Source: Methanobrevibacter thaueri (lineage in GTDB: Archaea; Methanobacteriota; Methanobacteria; Methanobacteriales; Methanobacteriaceae). From it: 64,000 nucleotides of DNA. The notes beneath the pieces were generated by a model. That model ran no database searches and was not told where the DNA came from. It worked only from the letters and a program-made list of their open reading frames with translations. The stretch is from assembly GCF_003111625.1 (NCBI RefSeq), contig NZ_MZGS01000024.1, positions 1 through 64,000 of the forward strand, read 5' to 3'. Positions within the stretch are counted from its first letter, which is position 1, and the number at the start of each line of letters is the position of its first letter. Shown in pieces: positions 17,520 to 26,240 of this stretch. The position numbers and the translations under genes are program-made.

Positions 17520-19220
17520 TTGGCTCAACAAGGTATTGATTGGGATGAAGACTTTGACAGGTTAACCCCATCCCAGTTCTTTAGAAAAAACAAACAGATG
17601 TTGGGATTCACCGGTAAAATTCGTTCTTTAACTATTGTATTCCACGAACTGATTACAAACAGTTTTGACGCATGTGAAGAAGCAGGAATATTGCCTGATA
17701 TCGACATCGAATTAAAGCGTGTTGACAAGGAACATTATATCTTAAGACACAAGGATAATGGTCCAGGAATTCCTGAAGATTACGTAATGCAAGTATACTG
17801 TATGATGTTTGCAGGATCAAAATTCAGAAACATTCAATCCAGAGGACAGCAAGGTTTAGGTTGTAGTGGTTGTGTTCTCTTATCACAAATGACTACAGGT
17901 AAGCCTGCTCGTGTAATTTCATGCTACAAGGAAGGGGATGAAATTAAAGGAGTGAAAATGAAATTCCAAATGGATGTTGAAAACAACCGTGGAATTCTAA
18001 TGGAAAGGGAAGACTATCCTGCTGAAAGTACTGGAGTATGCATTGAATTACAATTCAAGGATGTTTCATACTCTCTTGCAGAACAAGGTGCTTTTGAATA
18101 CATCAGAAGAACCATGATTGGAAACCCACATGCAAAAATCACATTCAGAGACCCATCAGGACACAAATACATCTTTAAAAGGGCGGCTGACGTTGTACCA
18201 GTACAACCAAAAGAAGTATTGCCTCACCCTAAAGGTGTAAGCGCTGACGATTTAATGACAATGGCTAAAAACACAGACAGCAGAAGATACAAAAGTATGT
18301 TAACTTCATCATTGTCAAGGATGTCCGCAAAAAGGGTTGATGAAATAGCGGAAATGACTGGAATTGACATGAACAAACGTCCAAAAGCCATGACATTCCC
18401 TGAAGCAGAAGCTATCGTTCACTGCTTTAAGAAAATGAAATTCATGGCACCGCCAACAGACGGACTTATACCAATCGGATCCGAACAAATAGAAAAAGGT
18501 ATGAAACAAATCCTTCATCCTGAATTTGTAACAACAATCACAAGAAAACCTGTAACCTATGCAGGTGGTGTTTCATTCATTATTGAAGCAGGTCTTGCTT
18601 ATGGTGGAAATTCCGGAAGAGTCGTCAATGAGAAAAGAAAATCTGAAATCATGAGATTCGCAAACAGGGTTCCACTGACATTTGACGCAGGAAGCTGTGC
18701 AATTACTGAAGCGCTCAAAAGTATTGATTGGAAACGTTACGGTCTTAAAGACATGGATAACACTCCATTAACATTATTTGTCAATATTATTTCAACTCAA
18801 GTGCCTTACCTTTCAACAGGTAAGCAAAGTGTTTCACCTGAACCTGAAATCGTTCATGAAATCAGACAGGCCACCATGAAATTGGCTCGTCAATTACAAA
18901 AACATATCCGTGCCAAAAGAGCAGCCAAAGAAAAGGAAAAACGTTCCAAAGTATTCGAGGAATACGTTCCTGTCATTATTGAAGAAGCTGCAAAACTTGG
19001 TGAAACCGGAGTTCCCGAATACCAAGAAGTGCTTGCAAAAGTTACCAAAAGGGCTCTTGCAGAATTGCTTGGTGAGAAAGTTGAGGAAGAAGAGGAAGAA
19101 GAAGAATACGATGCAATCATCATGGAAGAGGTTGATGAGTTCGGACATGTTGTTGAACAAGGCAACTCCACATTAGATAATTTCATTGATGATGATGCGG
19201 ATGATGATTTTGAGGAATAG
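17520..19220 (+). CDS. top6B: DNA topoisomerase VI subunit B
   Basis: This is the ATPase subunit of the archaeal type IIB topoisomerase that relaxes and decatenates DNA. The GHKL fold shows the N box [11 protein letters not shown] (42-52), DNGPGIP (79-85) and the glycine-rich lid [10 protein letters not shown] (109-118). The helix-2-turn-helix and transducer domains follow, and the C terminus is a long acidic tail with a run of Glu near 520-530. Translation starts at TTG with AGGAGGAAA eight bases upstream. Subunit A follows after nine bases. Confidence 0.95.
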   Translation: MAQQGIDWDEDFDRLTPSQFFRKNKQMLGFTGKIRSLTIVFHELITNSFDACEEAGILPDIDIELKRVDKEHYILRHKDNGPGIPEDYVMQVYCMMFAGSKFRNIQSRGQQGLGCSGCVLLSQMTTGKPARVISCYKEGDEIKGVKMKFQMDVENNRGILMEREDYPAESTGVCIELQFKDVSYSLAEQGAFEYIRRTMIGNPHAKITFRDPSGHKYIFKRAADVVPVQPKEVLPHPKGVSADDLMTMAKNTDSRRYKSMLTSSLSRMSAKRVDEIAEMTGIDMNKRPKAMTFPEAEAIVHCFKKMKFMAPPTDGLIPIGSEQIEKGMKQILHPEFVTTITRKPVTYAGGVSFIIEAGLAYGGNSGRVVNEKRKSEIMRFANRVPLTFDAGSCAITEALKSIDWKRYGLKDMDNTPLTLFVNIISTQVPYLSTGKQSVSPEPEIVHEIRQATMKLARQLQKHIRAKRAAKEKEKRSKVFEEYVPVIIEEAAKLGETGVPEYQEVLAKVTKRALAELLGEKVEEEEEEEEYDAIIMEEVDEFGHVVEQGNSTLDNFIDDDADDDFEE

Positions 19221-19229
19221 GTGATTTAG

Positions 19230-20327
19230 ATGGCTAAAGCAAAGAAAGAAGAAAAATCACATAAAGAACTTAGGAAAGAATACACCTACAATAAACTTAA
19301 AGGTTTAGGTCAAGAGATTATTGAAGAGATAGAAAAAAATAAAGTTCCTAACCTCAAAGTTCCATCAAGAGGTACCGGAAACATTGTTTACGATGATGCT
19401 AAAAGATACTACGTATTAGGTGACAGATACGGAAGAAGATCTTTAGGTAATGTAAAGCAAATCAGAAAATTGGGCCAAATGGTTTACGTTGCTAACTTCT
19501 GTAAGGACTTGGTTGCAAGGGAAAAGACCGCTACCATCAGGGAAATGTATTATGTTTCCGAAGGATGGGGAATCAGTTTCAAAAACCAGCAGGAATCCAA
19601 CATCGTCGGTGAAGACCTGGAAGTAACTTTAGGTACCACCCGTGAAGATTTAGGATTAATGCCTGAGGAAGACGGAGCATCAGTATATGGAGACCTTACC
19701 CTTTTCGATGAAGTGGAAGTTAATGCTTCAAAAATGGGAAAATCCGGATATACAATCTCCCCAACAATTGACCAGGTTGATTTCCTTGATTGTAATGTAG
19801 ATAAGGTATTGGCTGTGGAAACCATGGGAATGTTCCACAGGTTGGTTCAGGAAAACGCTCATAAAAGATTTAACTGTTTAATCGTTGGGCTTAAAGGACA
19901 AGCCGCTCGTGCTACAAGAAGATTCATTAAAAGGGTTAACACTGAACTTGACTTACCAGTATACATCTGTAACGACGGAGACCCTTGGGGATTCCACATT
20001 GCACAGGTAATTATTTCCGGAAGTGCAAAATTAGCTCACGTTAACCATGACTTAGCTACTCCTGACGCTAAATTCATTGGAGTAACAGCATCTGACATTA
20101 TCAATTACGACCTACCTACTGATAAACTCAAAGATGTTGACGTTCTAAGGCTTAAAGAGCTTTCTAAAGACCCAAGGTATAAAGGCGATTTCTGGCAAAC
20201 TGAAATTAAGAAAATGCTTAAGATCGGTAAGAAAGCAGAACAGCAATCTTTCTCCAAGTATGGGCTTGAGTATGTTGTAGATACTTATTTCCCAGCTAAA
20301 TTTGAAGAAATGGAAAATCAAGCATAA
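19230..20327 (+). CDS. top6A: DNA topoisomerase VI subunit A (Spo11-like)
   Basis: The 365-residue subunit cuts both DNA strands. The 5Y-CAP domain holds the catalytic tyrosine in the pair of [12 protein letters not shown] (107/108). The Toprim domain has the acidic residue in LAVETMGMF and the DGDPWG metal site in [12 protein letters not shown]. The N-terminal 25 residues are basic, as in other archaeal subunits. It is co-transcribed with top6B, and its stop lies in the loop of a hairpin. Confidence 0.95.
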   Translation: MAKAKKEEKSHKELRKEYTYNKLKGLGQEIIEEIEKNKVPNLKVPSRGTGNIVYDDAKRYYVLGDRYGRRSLGNVKQIRKLGQMVYVANFCKDLVAREKTATIREMYYVSEGWGISFKNQQESNIVGEDLEVTLGTTREDLGLMPEEDGASVYGDLTLFDEVEVNASKMGKSGYTISPTIDQVDFLDCNVDKVLAVETMGMFHRLVQENAHKRFNCLIVGLKGQAARATRRFIKRVNTELDLPVYICNDGDPWGFHIAQVIISGSAKLAHVNHDLATPDAKFIGVTASDIINYDLPTDKLKDVDVLRLKELSKDPRYKGDFWQTEIKKMLKIGKKAEQQSFSKYGLEYVVDTYFPAKFEEMENQA

Positions 20328-20333
20328 GCTTGA
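20318..20333 (+). terminator. Hairpin with the top6A stop in its loop
   Basis: Six-base arms TCAAGC and GCTTGA enclose a 4-base loop whose last three bases are the TAA stop. A T-rich stretch with a run of eight T follows about 15 bases later. Confidence 0.5.
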
Positions 20334-20382
20334 AATTTTCCTCCTTACTTTTTTTTATTTTTTCATTATTTTTTTAGATATC

Positions 20383-20390
20383 TTTATATA
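20383..20390 (+). promoter_or_regulatory. TATA box of csoR
   Basis: TTTATATA lies 50 bases before the csoR start. The usual 22-27-base spacing puts transcription start inside the operator at 20403-20420, so a bound repressor would block it. Confidence 0.55.
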
Positions 20391-20402
20391 CTATAACGGC
20401 AA

Positions 20403-20420
20403 TATACCCTAGTAGGTATA
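20403..20420. promoter_or_regulatory. CsoR-type operator 1 (csoR promoter)
   Basis: An 18-bp inverted repeat with arms TATACC and GGTATA over the predicted csoR transcription start. It matches operator 2 at 15 of 18 positions. The TACCC...GGTA pattern is like known CsoR operators of bacterial copper genes. This suggests autoregulation. Confidence 0.65.
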
Positions 20421-20432
20421 GGTTGTGTTATT

Positions 20433-20705
20433 TTGAAAGAATGTATGGATAGTGCAAATTTACATAGAAGACTTAAAAAGATAATCGGACAATTGAATGC
20501 AATTGATCGTATGATTGATGAGGACATTCCATGTGAACAGATTTTAATGCAGGTAAATGCATCAAAATCAGCATTACATAAAGTCGGACACATTATTGTT
20601 GAAGGACACTTGGAACATTGCGTAAAGGAAGCCATTGAGAACAAGGATTCCGATGAAGCAATAAGTGACATTTCATCAATTTTGGAATACTACTCAAGGC
20701 TATAA
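20433..20705 (+). CDS. csoR: CsoR/RcnR-family metal-sensing repressor
   Basis: The 90-residue all-helical repressor releases DNA when it binds Cu(I) or a related metal. The ligand triad is visible as C34, H59 and C63, with the same spacing (25, then 4) as Cys-His-Cys in copper-binding CsoR. LHRRLKKIIGQLNAIDRMI is the typical first helix. The frame opens at TTG (20433). The ATG at 20445 is an alternative. It lies between operators that it probably binds and precedes the metal ATPase gene by about 60 bases. RcnR-type nickel sensors have a different N-terminal His and are less likely. Confidence 0.88.
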   Translation: MKECMDSANLHRRLKKIIGQLNAIDRMIDEDIPCEQILMQVNASKSALHKVGHIIVEGHLEHCVKEAIENKDSDEAISDISSILEYYSRL

Positions 20706-20723
20706 TTTTTTTTAAAATAACCT

Positions 20724-20741
20724 TATACCCTATGGGGTATA
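20724..20741. promoter_or_regulatory. CsoR-type operator 2 (metal ATPase gene)
   Basis: Perfect 7-bp arms TATACCC and GGGTATA around a 4-base centre, placed 23-40 bases before the ATG of the ATPase gene. It closely resembles operator 1. Confidence 0.7.
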
Positions 20742-20743
20742 CT

Positions 20744-20759
20744 TATACCATGGGGTGTT
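20744..20759. promoter_or_regulatory. Imperfect third operator copy overlapping the ribosome site
   Basis: TATACC followed by GGGTGT starts 20 bases after operator 2, which is two helical turns. Its GGGGTG half also forms the ribosome binding site for the ATG at 20764. Confidence 0.45.
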
Positions 20760-20763
20760 TAAA

Positions 20764-22629
20764 ATGAGATTCACAAAATACCAAATAATAGACATAACAT
20801 TAATATCAATCTCAATAATTAGTTTAATTACAAGCTTTGTCCTATCTCTCGATTATATCTCCTGGATATCTGTCATCCTTTGTGGAATACCAATATTTAA
20901 GGAATGTATCGAAGGACTGGTTACAAAATTTGACATAAAAGCGAATTTGCTGGTTTCAATAGCAATCATAGCATCAATAATAATTGGCGAGGTTTTTGCT
21001 GCCGGTGAAATTGCAACAATCATGGCGATTGGGGGATTTTTAGAGGAATACACCGTGTCAAAAACACAGGTGAAAATAAAAGAGCTTGCCAACATGACCC
21101 ATCAATTTGCAACAAGAATAAGGAATGGAATTGAAGAAAGAATACCTGTTGAAAATGTACAAGTCGGAGATATCTTAAAGGTGCTTCCTGGAGAAAGCAT
21201 TCCAACTGATGGAATCATAATTAAAGGTGAAGCCTCAATTAACCAATCAACCTTGACTGGAGAATCCCTGCCGATAGATAAAAAGGAAAATGATGAGATA
21301 TACAGCGGAACCATAAATCTTTATGGTTCATTTACAATGAAAGCAACAAAAATCAGCCAAGACAGTTCTCTTCAACGACTAATCAAATTGGTGGAATCCT
21401 CCAAACCGGAAAATGCAAAAATCGTCAGGACTGCGGACAAATGGGCGACATTGATTGTTGTAATAGCATTTGCCGCATCAGTTCTGACATACTTATACAC
21501 ATTTGAAATAATCAGATCAGTGACAATTCTTGTTGTATTCTGTCCATGCGCATTGGTATTGGCCACCCCAACCGCAATCATGGCTGCAATCGGCAATCTG
21601 ACAAAATACGGAATTCTCATTAAAGATGGACAATCCCTGGAAGAATTGGCCCATGTTGATGAACTGATATTTGATAAAACTGGAACCTTGACAAATGGAA
21701 CTCCAAAAGTTGTTAATGTCACCTCAGACAATCCTGAAGAAATGATGTATCTAATTTCATCCCTTGAATCAAAATCAGAACATCCATTGGCTAAAGCCAT
21801 AGTCCAACATTACAATAGCAATGACCTAGCTAAAGTGGATAACTTTAAAATCCATATAGGAGAGGGAGTGAGCGGAAGCATCAACGGCTCAAGGATAATT
21901 GCGGGAAACAAAAAACTTTTAAAATCAGAGAATGTTCCGCTGGATGGTATTGCAGAATGTCAAAATGGAGAAATCCAAATATATGTTGCAAAGGATGGCG
22001 AATACCTTGGCTGCGTATACCTTGCGGACACCTTAAGAAAAAACACCAGCAAAACAATAAGAAGACTAAAAGGATTGAGGATAAAAACAACATTATTGAC
22101 AGGGGATAACGAAAAAACAGCCAAATACATAGCTGAAAAGATAAAAATCAGAAACGTTAAATTCAACTGTTTGCCCCAAGACAAAACCGAATATATCGCA
22201 AGAGAGCAAATTCTTGGCCACAAGGTTGCAATGATTGGGGACGGCATAAACGATGCCCCATCACTGAAAAAGGCAAATGTCGGAATAGCTATGGGGAATA
22301 TCGGAAGCGATATCAGCGTTGATGCCTCCAACATCACATTGGTCAATGACAATATAGATGATGTTCCCCAACTGATTGCAGTTGCAAGAAGGTCCATTAA
22401 AGTGATAAGCACAGGAATCGCATTTGCATTGGCCCTGAACATTGTGGCAATGGCATTGGCTATTTTAGGGCTTTTAAATCCGATTGAAGGGGCATTGATT
22501 CACAACATCGGGTCTGTTATCGTGATTGTTTACTCCTCAACACTGGTGAACTACAAGATTTCCAAAAAAGACTGCAGGAACCCTCAAAAGTTAGGCATAA
22601 CTAAAACTTTAAATAAGCCTATGACATAA
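20764..22629 (+). CDS. P1B-type heavy-metal ATPase, probable Cu(I) exporter
   Basis: The protein of about 621 residues has the P-type ATPase order: N-terminal membrane spans, TGES in the actuator domain, the metal-gate CPC in VVFCPCALVLATP, DKTGTLT phosphorylation site, SEHPLAKAI nucleotide motif and GDGINDAP hinge. There is no N-terminal metal-binding domain; a separate CopZ-like protein is encoded just downstream. CPC and the CsoR/CopZ neighbours point to copper. The last spans read HNIGSVIVIVYSS rather than the MxxSS of well-studied CopA proteins, so another soft metal remains possible. The ATG is set by GGGGTG, which is shared with an operator half-site. Confidence 0.82.
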   Translation: MRFTKYQIIDITLISISIISLITSFVLSLDYISWISVILCGIPIFKECIEGLVTKFDIKANLLVSIAIIASIIIGEVFAAGEIATIMAIGGFLEEYTVSKTQVKIKELANMTHQFATRIRNGIEERIPVENVQVGDILKVLPGESIPTDGIIIKGEASINQSTLTGESLPIDKKENDEIYSGTINLYGSFTMKATKISQDSSLQRLIKLVESSKPENAKIVRTADKWATLIVVIAFAASVLTYLYTFEIIRSVTILVVFCPCALVLATPTAIMAAIGNLTKYGILIKDGQSLEELAHVDELIFDKTGTLTNGTPKVVNVTSDNPEEMMYLISSLESKSEHPLAKAIVQHYNSNDLAKVDNFKIHIGEGVSGSINGSRIIAGNKKLLKSENVPLDGIAECQNGEIQIYVAKDGEYLGCVYLADTLRKNTSKTIRRLKGLRIKTTLLTGDNEKTAKYIAEKIKIRNVKFNCLPQDKTEYIAREQILGHKVAMIGDGINDAPSLKKANVGIAMGNIGSDISVDASNITLVNDNIDDVPQLIAVARRSIKVISTGIAFALALNIVAMALAILGLLNPIEGALIHNIGSVIVIVYSSTLVNYKISKKDCRNPQKLGITKTLNKPMT

Positions 22630-22658
22630 TATTAACTATCGATAAAAGGTGATTTATT

Positions 22659-22862
22659 ATGGCTGAAAAAGAAATTAAAGTAGTCGGTATGCACTGCCCA
22701 TCATGCGTAAATGCTGTTGAATTATGTTTAAAAGACGTTGACGGAATTGAAGATGCAAAAGCAGACCTTGATTCAGGAATTACCACAATCACAATGTCTG
22801 GCGACGTAAGTGATGCTGACATTAACGATGCAGTCGAAGAGGCTGGTTTCAAAGTAGAATAA
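22659..22862 (+). CDS. copZ: Heavy-metal-associated domain protein (CopZ-like chaperone)
   Basis: A 67-residue ferredoxin-like metallochaperone with the GMHCPSC metal-binding loop and the usual GVDGI-type segment (DVDGIEDAKADL). It should carry Cu(I) to the upstream ATPase, which lacks its own such domain. AGGTGAT precedes the ATG. Its gene follows the ATPase gene by 29 bases and ends the operon at a strong hairpin. Confidence 0.88.
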   Translation: MAEKEIKVVGMHCPSCVNAVELCLKDVDGIEDAKADLDSGITTITMSGDVSDADINDAVEEAGFKVE

Positions 22863-22871
22863 TTCTACTTT
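22851..22871 (+). terminator. Hairpin with the copZ stop codon as its loop
   Basis: Perfect 9-bp arms AAAGTAGAA and TTCTACTTT flank the TAA stop itself. A T-rich tract with eight consecutive T follows. The convergent hydrolase gene ends three bases after the hairpin. Confidence 0.75.
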
Positions 22872-22873
22872 TC

Positions 22874-23638
22874 TTATCTTTTTTTATAGAATTCTTTTAA
22901 TATCTCAACTATTTCCACATTGTTTTTACCAACAAGCAGGTTGTGCTTTAAATTATCAAAAACAATCAGTTTTGAATTTTCAATCTTTTCCGAAAGGCTT
23001 TCCTGAATGCTTTTTGGAAAAATCTCATCGTATTTTCCTGCCAAAATTAACGTTGGAACCCTGATTTGCGACAACAGATTTTCAACATCGAAATTGAAGC
23101 ATGCTTCGGTTGCCATTTTGTATGCCTCAATATTGGCTGTTTTTGAAGCAGCTTGCTTTAGAAAATCAAGCTCCTCCCTATTGCTTTCAATTACATCGGG
23201 ACAAAGCACTTTCGGCAGCATGAACTCGAAAAAGTCTTCAAAGGAGAGATTCAGTTCATCAATGAATTGGCTAAACACCGCAGCGCAATCATCATCACAT
23301 TTATAGAAAGTTGACATCAACACCAATGAGGACACATAATCCGGGAATCTAAGTGCAAAATCCATTGCAATTGCACCCCCCAATGAAAATCCAATAAGGT
23401 TTGCTGTTGTAATGTCCAACTCATCCAAAAGTGATTTCAAGTCATTGGCATAGGTGCCTATGCTTATCTCATCCTCTCCCAATAGGGACTTGCCATGGCC
23501 CCTCAAGTCAAATCGGACCACCTTAAACTCTTTCCTGAGTGCGGCTGCCAACGCTTCCCAATATAACAGATTATCAGAAAGTCCATGAATGAACACCAAG
23601 GGTTCGCCGTCACCTTCCACAGCATAATTTAGTTCCAT
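22874..23638 (-). CDS. Alpha/beta hydrolase
   Basis: A 254-residue serine hydrolase of the BioH/PcaD-like type. The oxyanion region is VFIHGLSDN, the nucleophile elbow is GFSLGG (Ser near 95), the acid is likely in LAGKYDEIFP, and the catalytic His is in NLKHNLL near the end. No signal peptide or lid insertion is obvious and the substrate is unknown. It stands alone between the copper genes and gap. If gene order in relatives is top6A then gap, this gene and the copper set were inserted here. Confidence 0.85.
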   Translation of the reverse strand: MELNYAVEGDGEPLVFIHGLSDNLLYWEALAAALRKEFKVVRFDLRGHGKSLLGEDEISIGTYANDLKSLLDELDITTANLIGFSLGGAIAMDFALRFPDYVSSLVLMSTFYKCDDDCAAVFSQFIDELNLSFEDFFEFMLPKVLCPDVIESNREELDFLKQAASKTANIEAYKMATEACFNFDVENLLSQIRVPTLILAGKYDEIFPKSIQESLSEKIENSKLIVFDNLKHNLLVGKNNVEIVEILKEFYKKR

Positions 23639-23698
23639 AATCCCATTTTAGGAAACAATTACATAAATAGTTAATCTAATCCAAAACCTAATATCAAA

Positions 23699-23708
23699 TT
23701 TTATATAA
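23699..23708 (+). promoter_or_regulatory. TATA box of gap
   Basis: TTTTATATAA lies about 60 bases before the gap ATG. This fits a leader of about 40 bases with a GGGAT ribosome site. Confidence 0.5.
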
Positions 23709-23768
23709 GTTAAGCAACAGATTTTTATTCATATAATCTTTGATTATTATAATAAAAAAGGGATTAAA

Positions 23769-24785
23769 ATGAAAACTGTTGCAATTAATGGTTATGGAAC
23801 CATCGGTAAAAGAGTGGCTGATGCTGTAGCTGCTCAAGATGATATGAAAGTAGTGGGTGTAAGTAAAACTAGACCTAACTATGAAGCAAGAACCGCTGTT
23901 GAAGAAAAAGGCTATCCATTATACATTGGAATTCCTGAAAGGGAACAAATGTTTAAAGATGCCGGAATCGAAATAGCCGGAACCGTTGAGGAAATGATTC
24001 AAGAGGCAGACGTAGTTGTTGACTGTACTCCTGGAAGCATCGGTCCGCAAAACCTTGAAATGTATAAGAAAGCTGGAGTAAAGGCAATTTATCAAGGTGG
24101 GGAAGACCATGAGTTAACCGGTCTTTCATTTAACGCCATCTCCAATTATGATGACTCATACGGTGCAGACTACACTCGTGTAGTGTCCTGTAACACTACC
24201 GGTTTGACCCGTACATTATCAACTATTGACCCGATAGCTGACATCAAGAAGGTAAGGGCAGTGATGGTCAGAAGAGGATCAGACCCATCTGAAATCAAAA
24301 AAGGACCAATCAATGCAATTGTTCCAAATCCTCCAAAAGTACCTTCACACCACGGTCCTGACGTTAAAACCGTTATGAAAGGCATTGATGTGACAACAAT
24401 GGCATTGCTTGTGCCAACAACCTTAATGCACCAACACAACATCATGGTTGAAATCAACAACGATGTTGAAACCGAAGAAATCATTGAGGCATTGGAAAAA
24501 CGTTCCAGAGTAATTGTCGTATCCGCCGAAGAAGGATTAGGCTCTACCGCTGAGTTAATGGAATATGCCAAAGAGCTTGGAAGAAACAGGAATGACCTAT
24601 ACGAAATTCCTGTTTGGAGAGAATCCATTAATGTTGTCGGCAACGAGTTATTCTACATGCAAGCAGTACACCAGGAATCAGACGTAATACCTGAAAACAT
24701 TGATGCAATTCGTGCACTTTTAGAAATGGAAAGTGACAACGAAAAATCAATAGCTAAAACTAACAAAGCCATGGGAATATTCTAA
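23769..24785 (+). CDS. gap: Glyceraldehyde-3-phosphate dehydrogenase, archaeal type
   Basis: The 338-residue phosphorylating enzyme serves gluconeogenesis. It has the Rossmann start [16 protein letters not shown] and the catalytic cysteine C141 in [12 protein letters not shown]. Length and sequence match the archaeal class II enzyme rather than the bacterial one. It has its own TATA box. The stop codon is in the loop of a hairpin, yet the next gene begins only 30 bases later, so read-through or a promoter inside gap would be needed. Confidence 0.95.
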   Translation: MKTVAINGYGTIGKRVADAVAAQDDMKVVGVSKTRPNYEARTAVEEKGYPLYIGIPEREQMFKDAGIEIAGTVEEMIQEADVVVDCTPGSIGPQNLEMYKKAGVKAIYQGGEDHELTGLSFNAISNYDDSYGADYTRVVSCNTTGLTRTLSTIDPIADIKKVRAVMVRRGSDPSEIKKGPINAIVPNPPKVPSHHGPDVKTVMKGIDVTTMALLVPTTLMHQHNIMVEINNDVETEEIIEALEKRSRVIVVSAEEGLGSTAELMEYAKELGRNRNDLYEIPVWRESINVVGNELFYMQAVHQESDVIPENIDAIRALLEMESDNEKSIAKTNKAMGIF

Positions 24786-24791
24786 ATTCCC
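24773..24791 (+). terminator. Hairpin with the gap stop in its loop
   Basis: Arms GGGAAT and ATTCCC surround ATTCTAA, which contains the TAA stop. Five T and a further T-rich stretch with six T follow. Confidence 0.6.
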
Positions 24792-24814
24792 TTTTTATTT
24801 CTTTTTTGATTTAG

Positions 24815-25651
24815 ATGAAACATAGAGTGCTTTTTGGACCGGCAGGAAGTCCCATTAACTATAAGGGTGCCGCATATAAGGCTCCAAAATACATCAACGA
24901 GGAAGGGCTTGACTCCTATGAATACCAATCCCCTTATGGGGTGAGGATTGGGGAGTCCGCCGCAACAACCTTGAAGGAAGAATCCCAAAAGCATGACGTT
25001 CTGGTTTCCATGCACGCCCCGTACTACATCAACTTGTGTGCAAAGGAAGAGGAGAAGATTGACAAAAGCATTGGCCACCTCATTTCCGCCGCACGTGCGG
25101 GAGAATGGATGGGTGCCTACAGGCTTGTGTTCCACCCTGGAGCATACCTGAACAGGAAGCCTGAAAAGGCCATGGAAATCTCCAAACAGACTGTCAACAG
25201 ACTGTTTGAGGAACTTGAAGCCGAAGGCATTGAGGAGTTTACCTTTGCTCCCGAAACAACCGGCAAAAGGACACAGCTCGGTAATGTTGGAGAGGTTGTT
25301 GAATTGTGTGCCACTTTTGATCATTTCGAGCCGACAATTGATTTTGCACATGTTCACGCTCGTGGAAGAGGTTTCCTGAACAAAAAAGAAGATTATAATT
25401 GTATATTTTCCACCATTGAAGACAAATTGGACATTGACATCCTACATTGCCATTATACAACAATAGAATACGGAAGGGGCGGTGAAGTGAAGCATCACAC
25501 ATTAGCTGAAAGCGATGAGTACGGCCCAGACATCAAGGACTTGCTGTCAGTCCTGATAGATAATGGTTGGAATGCGAATATTATATGTGAAACCCCATTG
25601 AGGGATGAGGATTCACTTAGAATGAAAGAGATTTATGAGAATTTAATATGA
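24815..25651 (+). CDS. Endonuclease IV-like (AP endonuclease family 2) TIM-barrel protein
   Basis: The 278-residue protein resembles endonuclease IV, which cuts DNA at abasic sites. Metal-binding His and Glu positions fall in SMHAPYYINL, VFHPGAYLN, FAPETTG, FAHVHARG, LHCHY and IICETPLRDED. The order agrees with the three-zinc site. It has no clear ribosome site at the ATG, and it follows gap by 30 bases. Xylose-isomerase-like sugar enzymes share the fold and are the main alternative. Confidence 0.8.
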   Translation: MKHRVLFGPAGSPINYKGAAYKAPKYINEEGLDSYEYQSPYGVRIGESAATTLKEESQKHDVLVSMHAPYYINLCAKEEEKIDKSIGHLISAARAGEWMGAYRLVFHPGAYLNRKPEKAMEISKQTVNRLFEELEAEGIEEFTFAPETTGKRTQLGNVGEVVELCATFDHFEPTIDFAHVHARGRGFLNKKEDYNCIFSTIEDKLDIDILHCHYTTIEYGRGGEVKHHTLAESDEYGPDIKDLLSVLIDNGWNANIICETPLRDEDSLRMKEIYENLI

Positions 25652-25663
25652 ATAGGTGAAAAA

Positions 25664-25948
25664 ATGTTAGAACAATACATGCCATTTTTAGGATTAATAA
25701 TATTTGGAAATATCGAAAACCTCATATTATCTTCACAAGGAGTTGTCAACGGTGTCGACCCAAAAATTTTGGGAGGATTGAGTATTCTTGTGGTAATAGT
25801 ATGGTTGTTTATTGGAACAGTAGCTACCGATGTGGCAATGCAATATGCAAATTACATCAACTTCATCGGAGGACTTGCAATTTTCATATTAGGTATCCAG
25901 TCCGTTGTAGGAGCGGTAAAAAACATCAGATCCAAAGGAAGTGCATAA
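25664..25948 (+). CDS. Small three-span membrane protein A (tandem pair)
   Basis: A 94-residue hydrophobic protein with about three spans (roughly 7-24, 34-52 and 63-81). The first span carries a conserved polar patch, FGNIENLIL. AGGTGA precedes the ATG and the gene lies 12 bases after the endonuclease IV-like gene. It is about two thirds identical to the next gene product. The small size and pairing suggest two chains that assemble together, as in small multidrug or ion transporters, but I do not recognise the family. Confidence 0.75.
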   Translation: MLEQYMPFLGLIIFGNIENLILSSQGVVNGVDPKILGGLSILVVIVWLFIGTVATDVAMQYANYINFIGGLAIFILGIQSVVGAVKNIRSKGSA

Positions 25949-25949
25949 A

Positions 25950-26222
25950 ATGGTTAACTGGAAAGATTATGCTCCATTTACAGGACTTCTCATCTTTGGA
26001 AACATAGAAAACCTGATTCTTGCTTCTCAGGGAGCCGTAGCCCATGTCAACCCATACATTTTAGGAGCATTAAGTATAATACTGGTCATAATATGGCTAT
26101 TGATTGGTACCTACGGTACAAAAGTAGCTATAAAATATGCAGATTATATCGAAATAATCGGTGGTCTGGCCATCATTATTTTAGGTATACAATCCATGTT
26201 AGAAGCGGTTGGAATATTATAG
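25950..26222 (+). CDS. Small three-span membrane protein B (tandem pair)
   Basis: A paralogue of the preceding gene: 55 of 81 aligned residues are identical by hand count, including FGNIENLIL, LGxLSI, IGGLAI and ILGIQS. The ATG lies one base after the stop of protein A, with AAGGAAG as ribosome site. A GTG at 25941 is less likely. Charges differ at the ends of the spans: A ends KNIRSKGSA while B has an added KKYAD-type basic loop (AIKYADYIE). This could give opposite or complementary topology. Confidence 0.75.
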   Translation: MVNWKDYAPFTGLLIFGNIENLILASQGAVAHVNPYILGALSIILVIIWLLIGTYGTKVAIKYADYIEIIGGLAIIILGIQSMLEAVGIL

Positions 26223-26240
26223 AGGTAACCACTACCTCTA
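26220..26240. terminator. Shared hairpin between two convergent genes, both stop codons in the stem
   Basis: Perfect 8-bp arms TAGAGGTA and TACCTCTA with a 5-base loop, extendable with a one-base bulge. TAG of membrane protein B is the foot of one arm and TAG of the zinc-ribbon gene is the foot of the other. There is no T tract in either direction, so it may act through RNA structure or collision rather than classic termination. Confidence 0.55.

Noticed and set aside
24773-24815. gap and the endonuclease IV-like gene as a simple operon
   Set aside because: A hairpin with T tract separates them. Co-transcription is possible only by read-through, so no operon was asserted.
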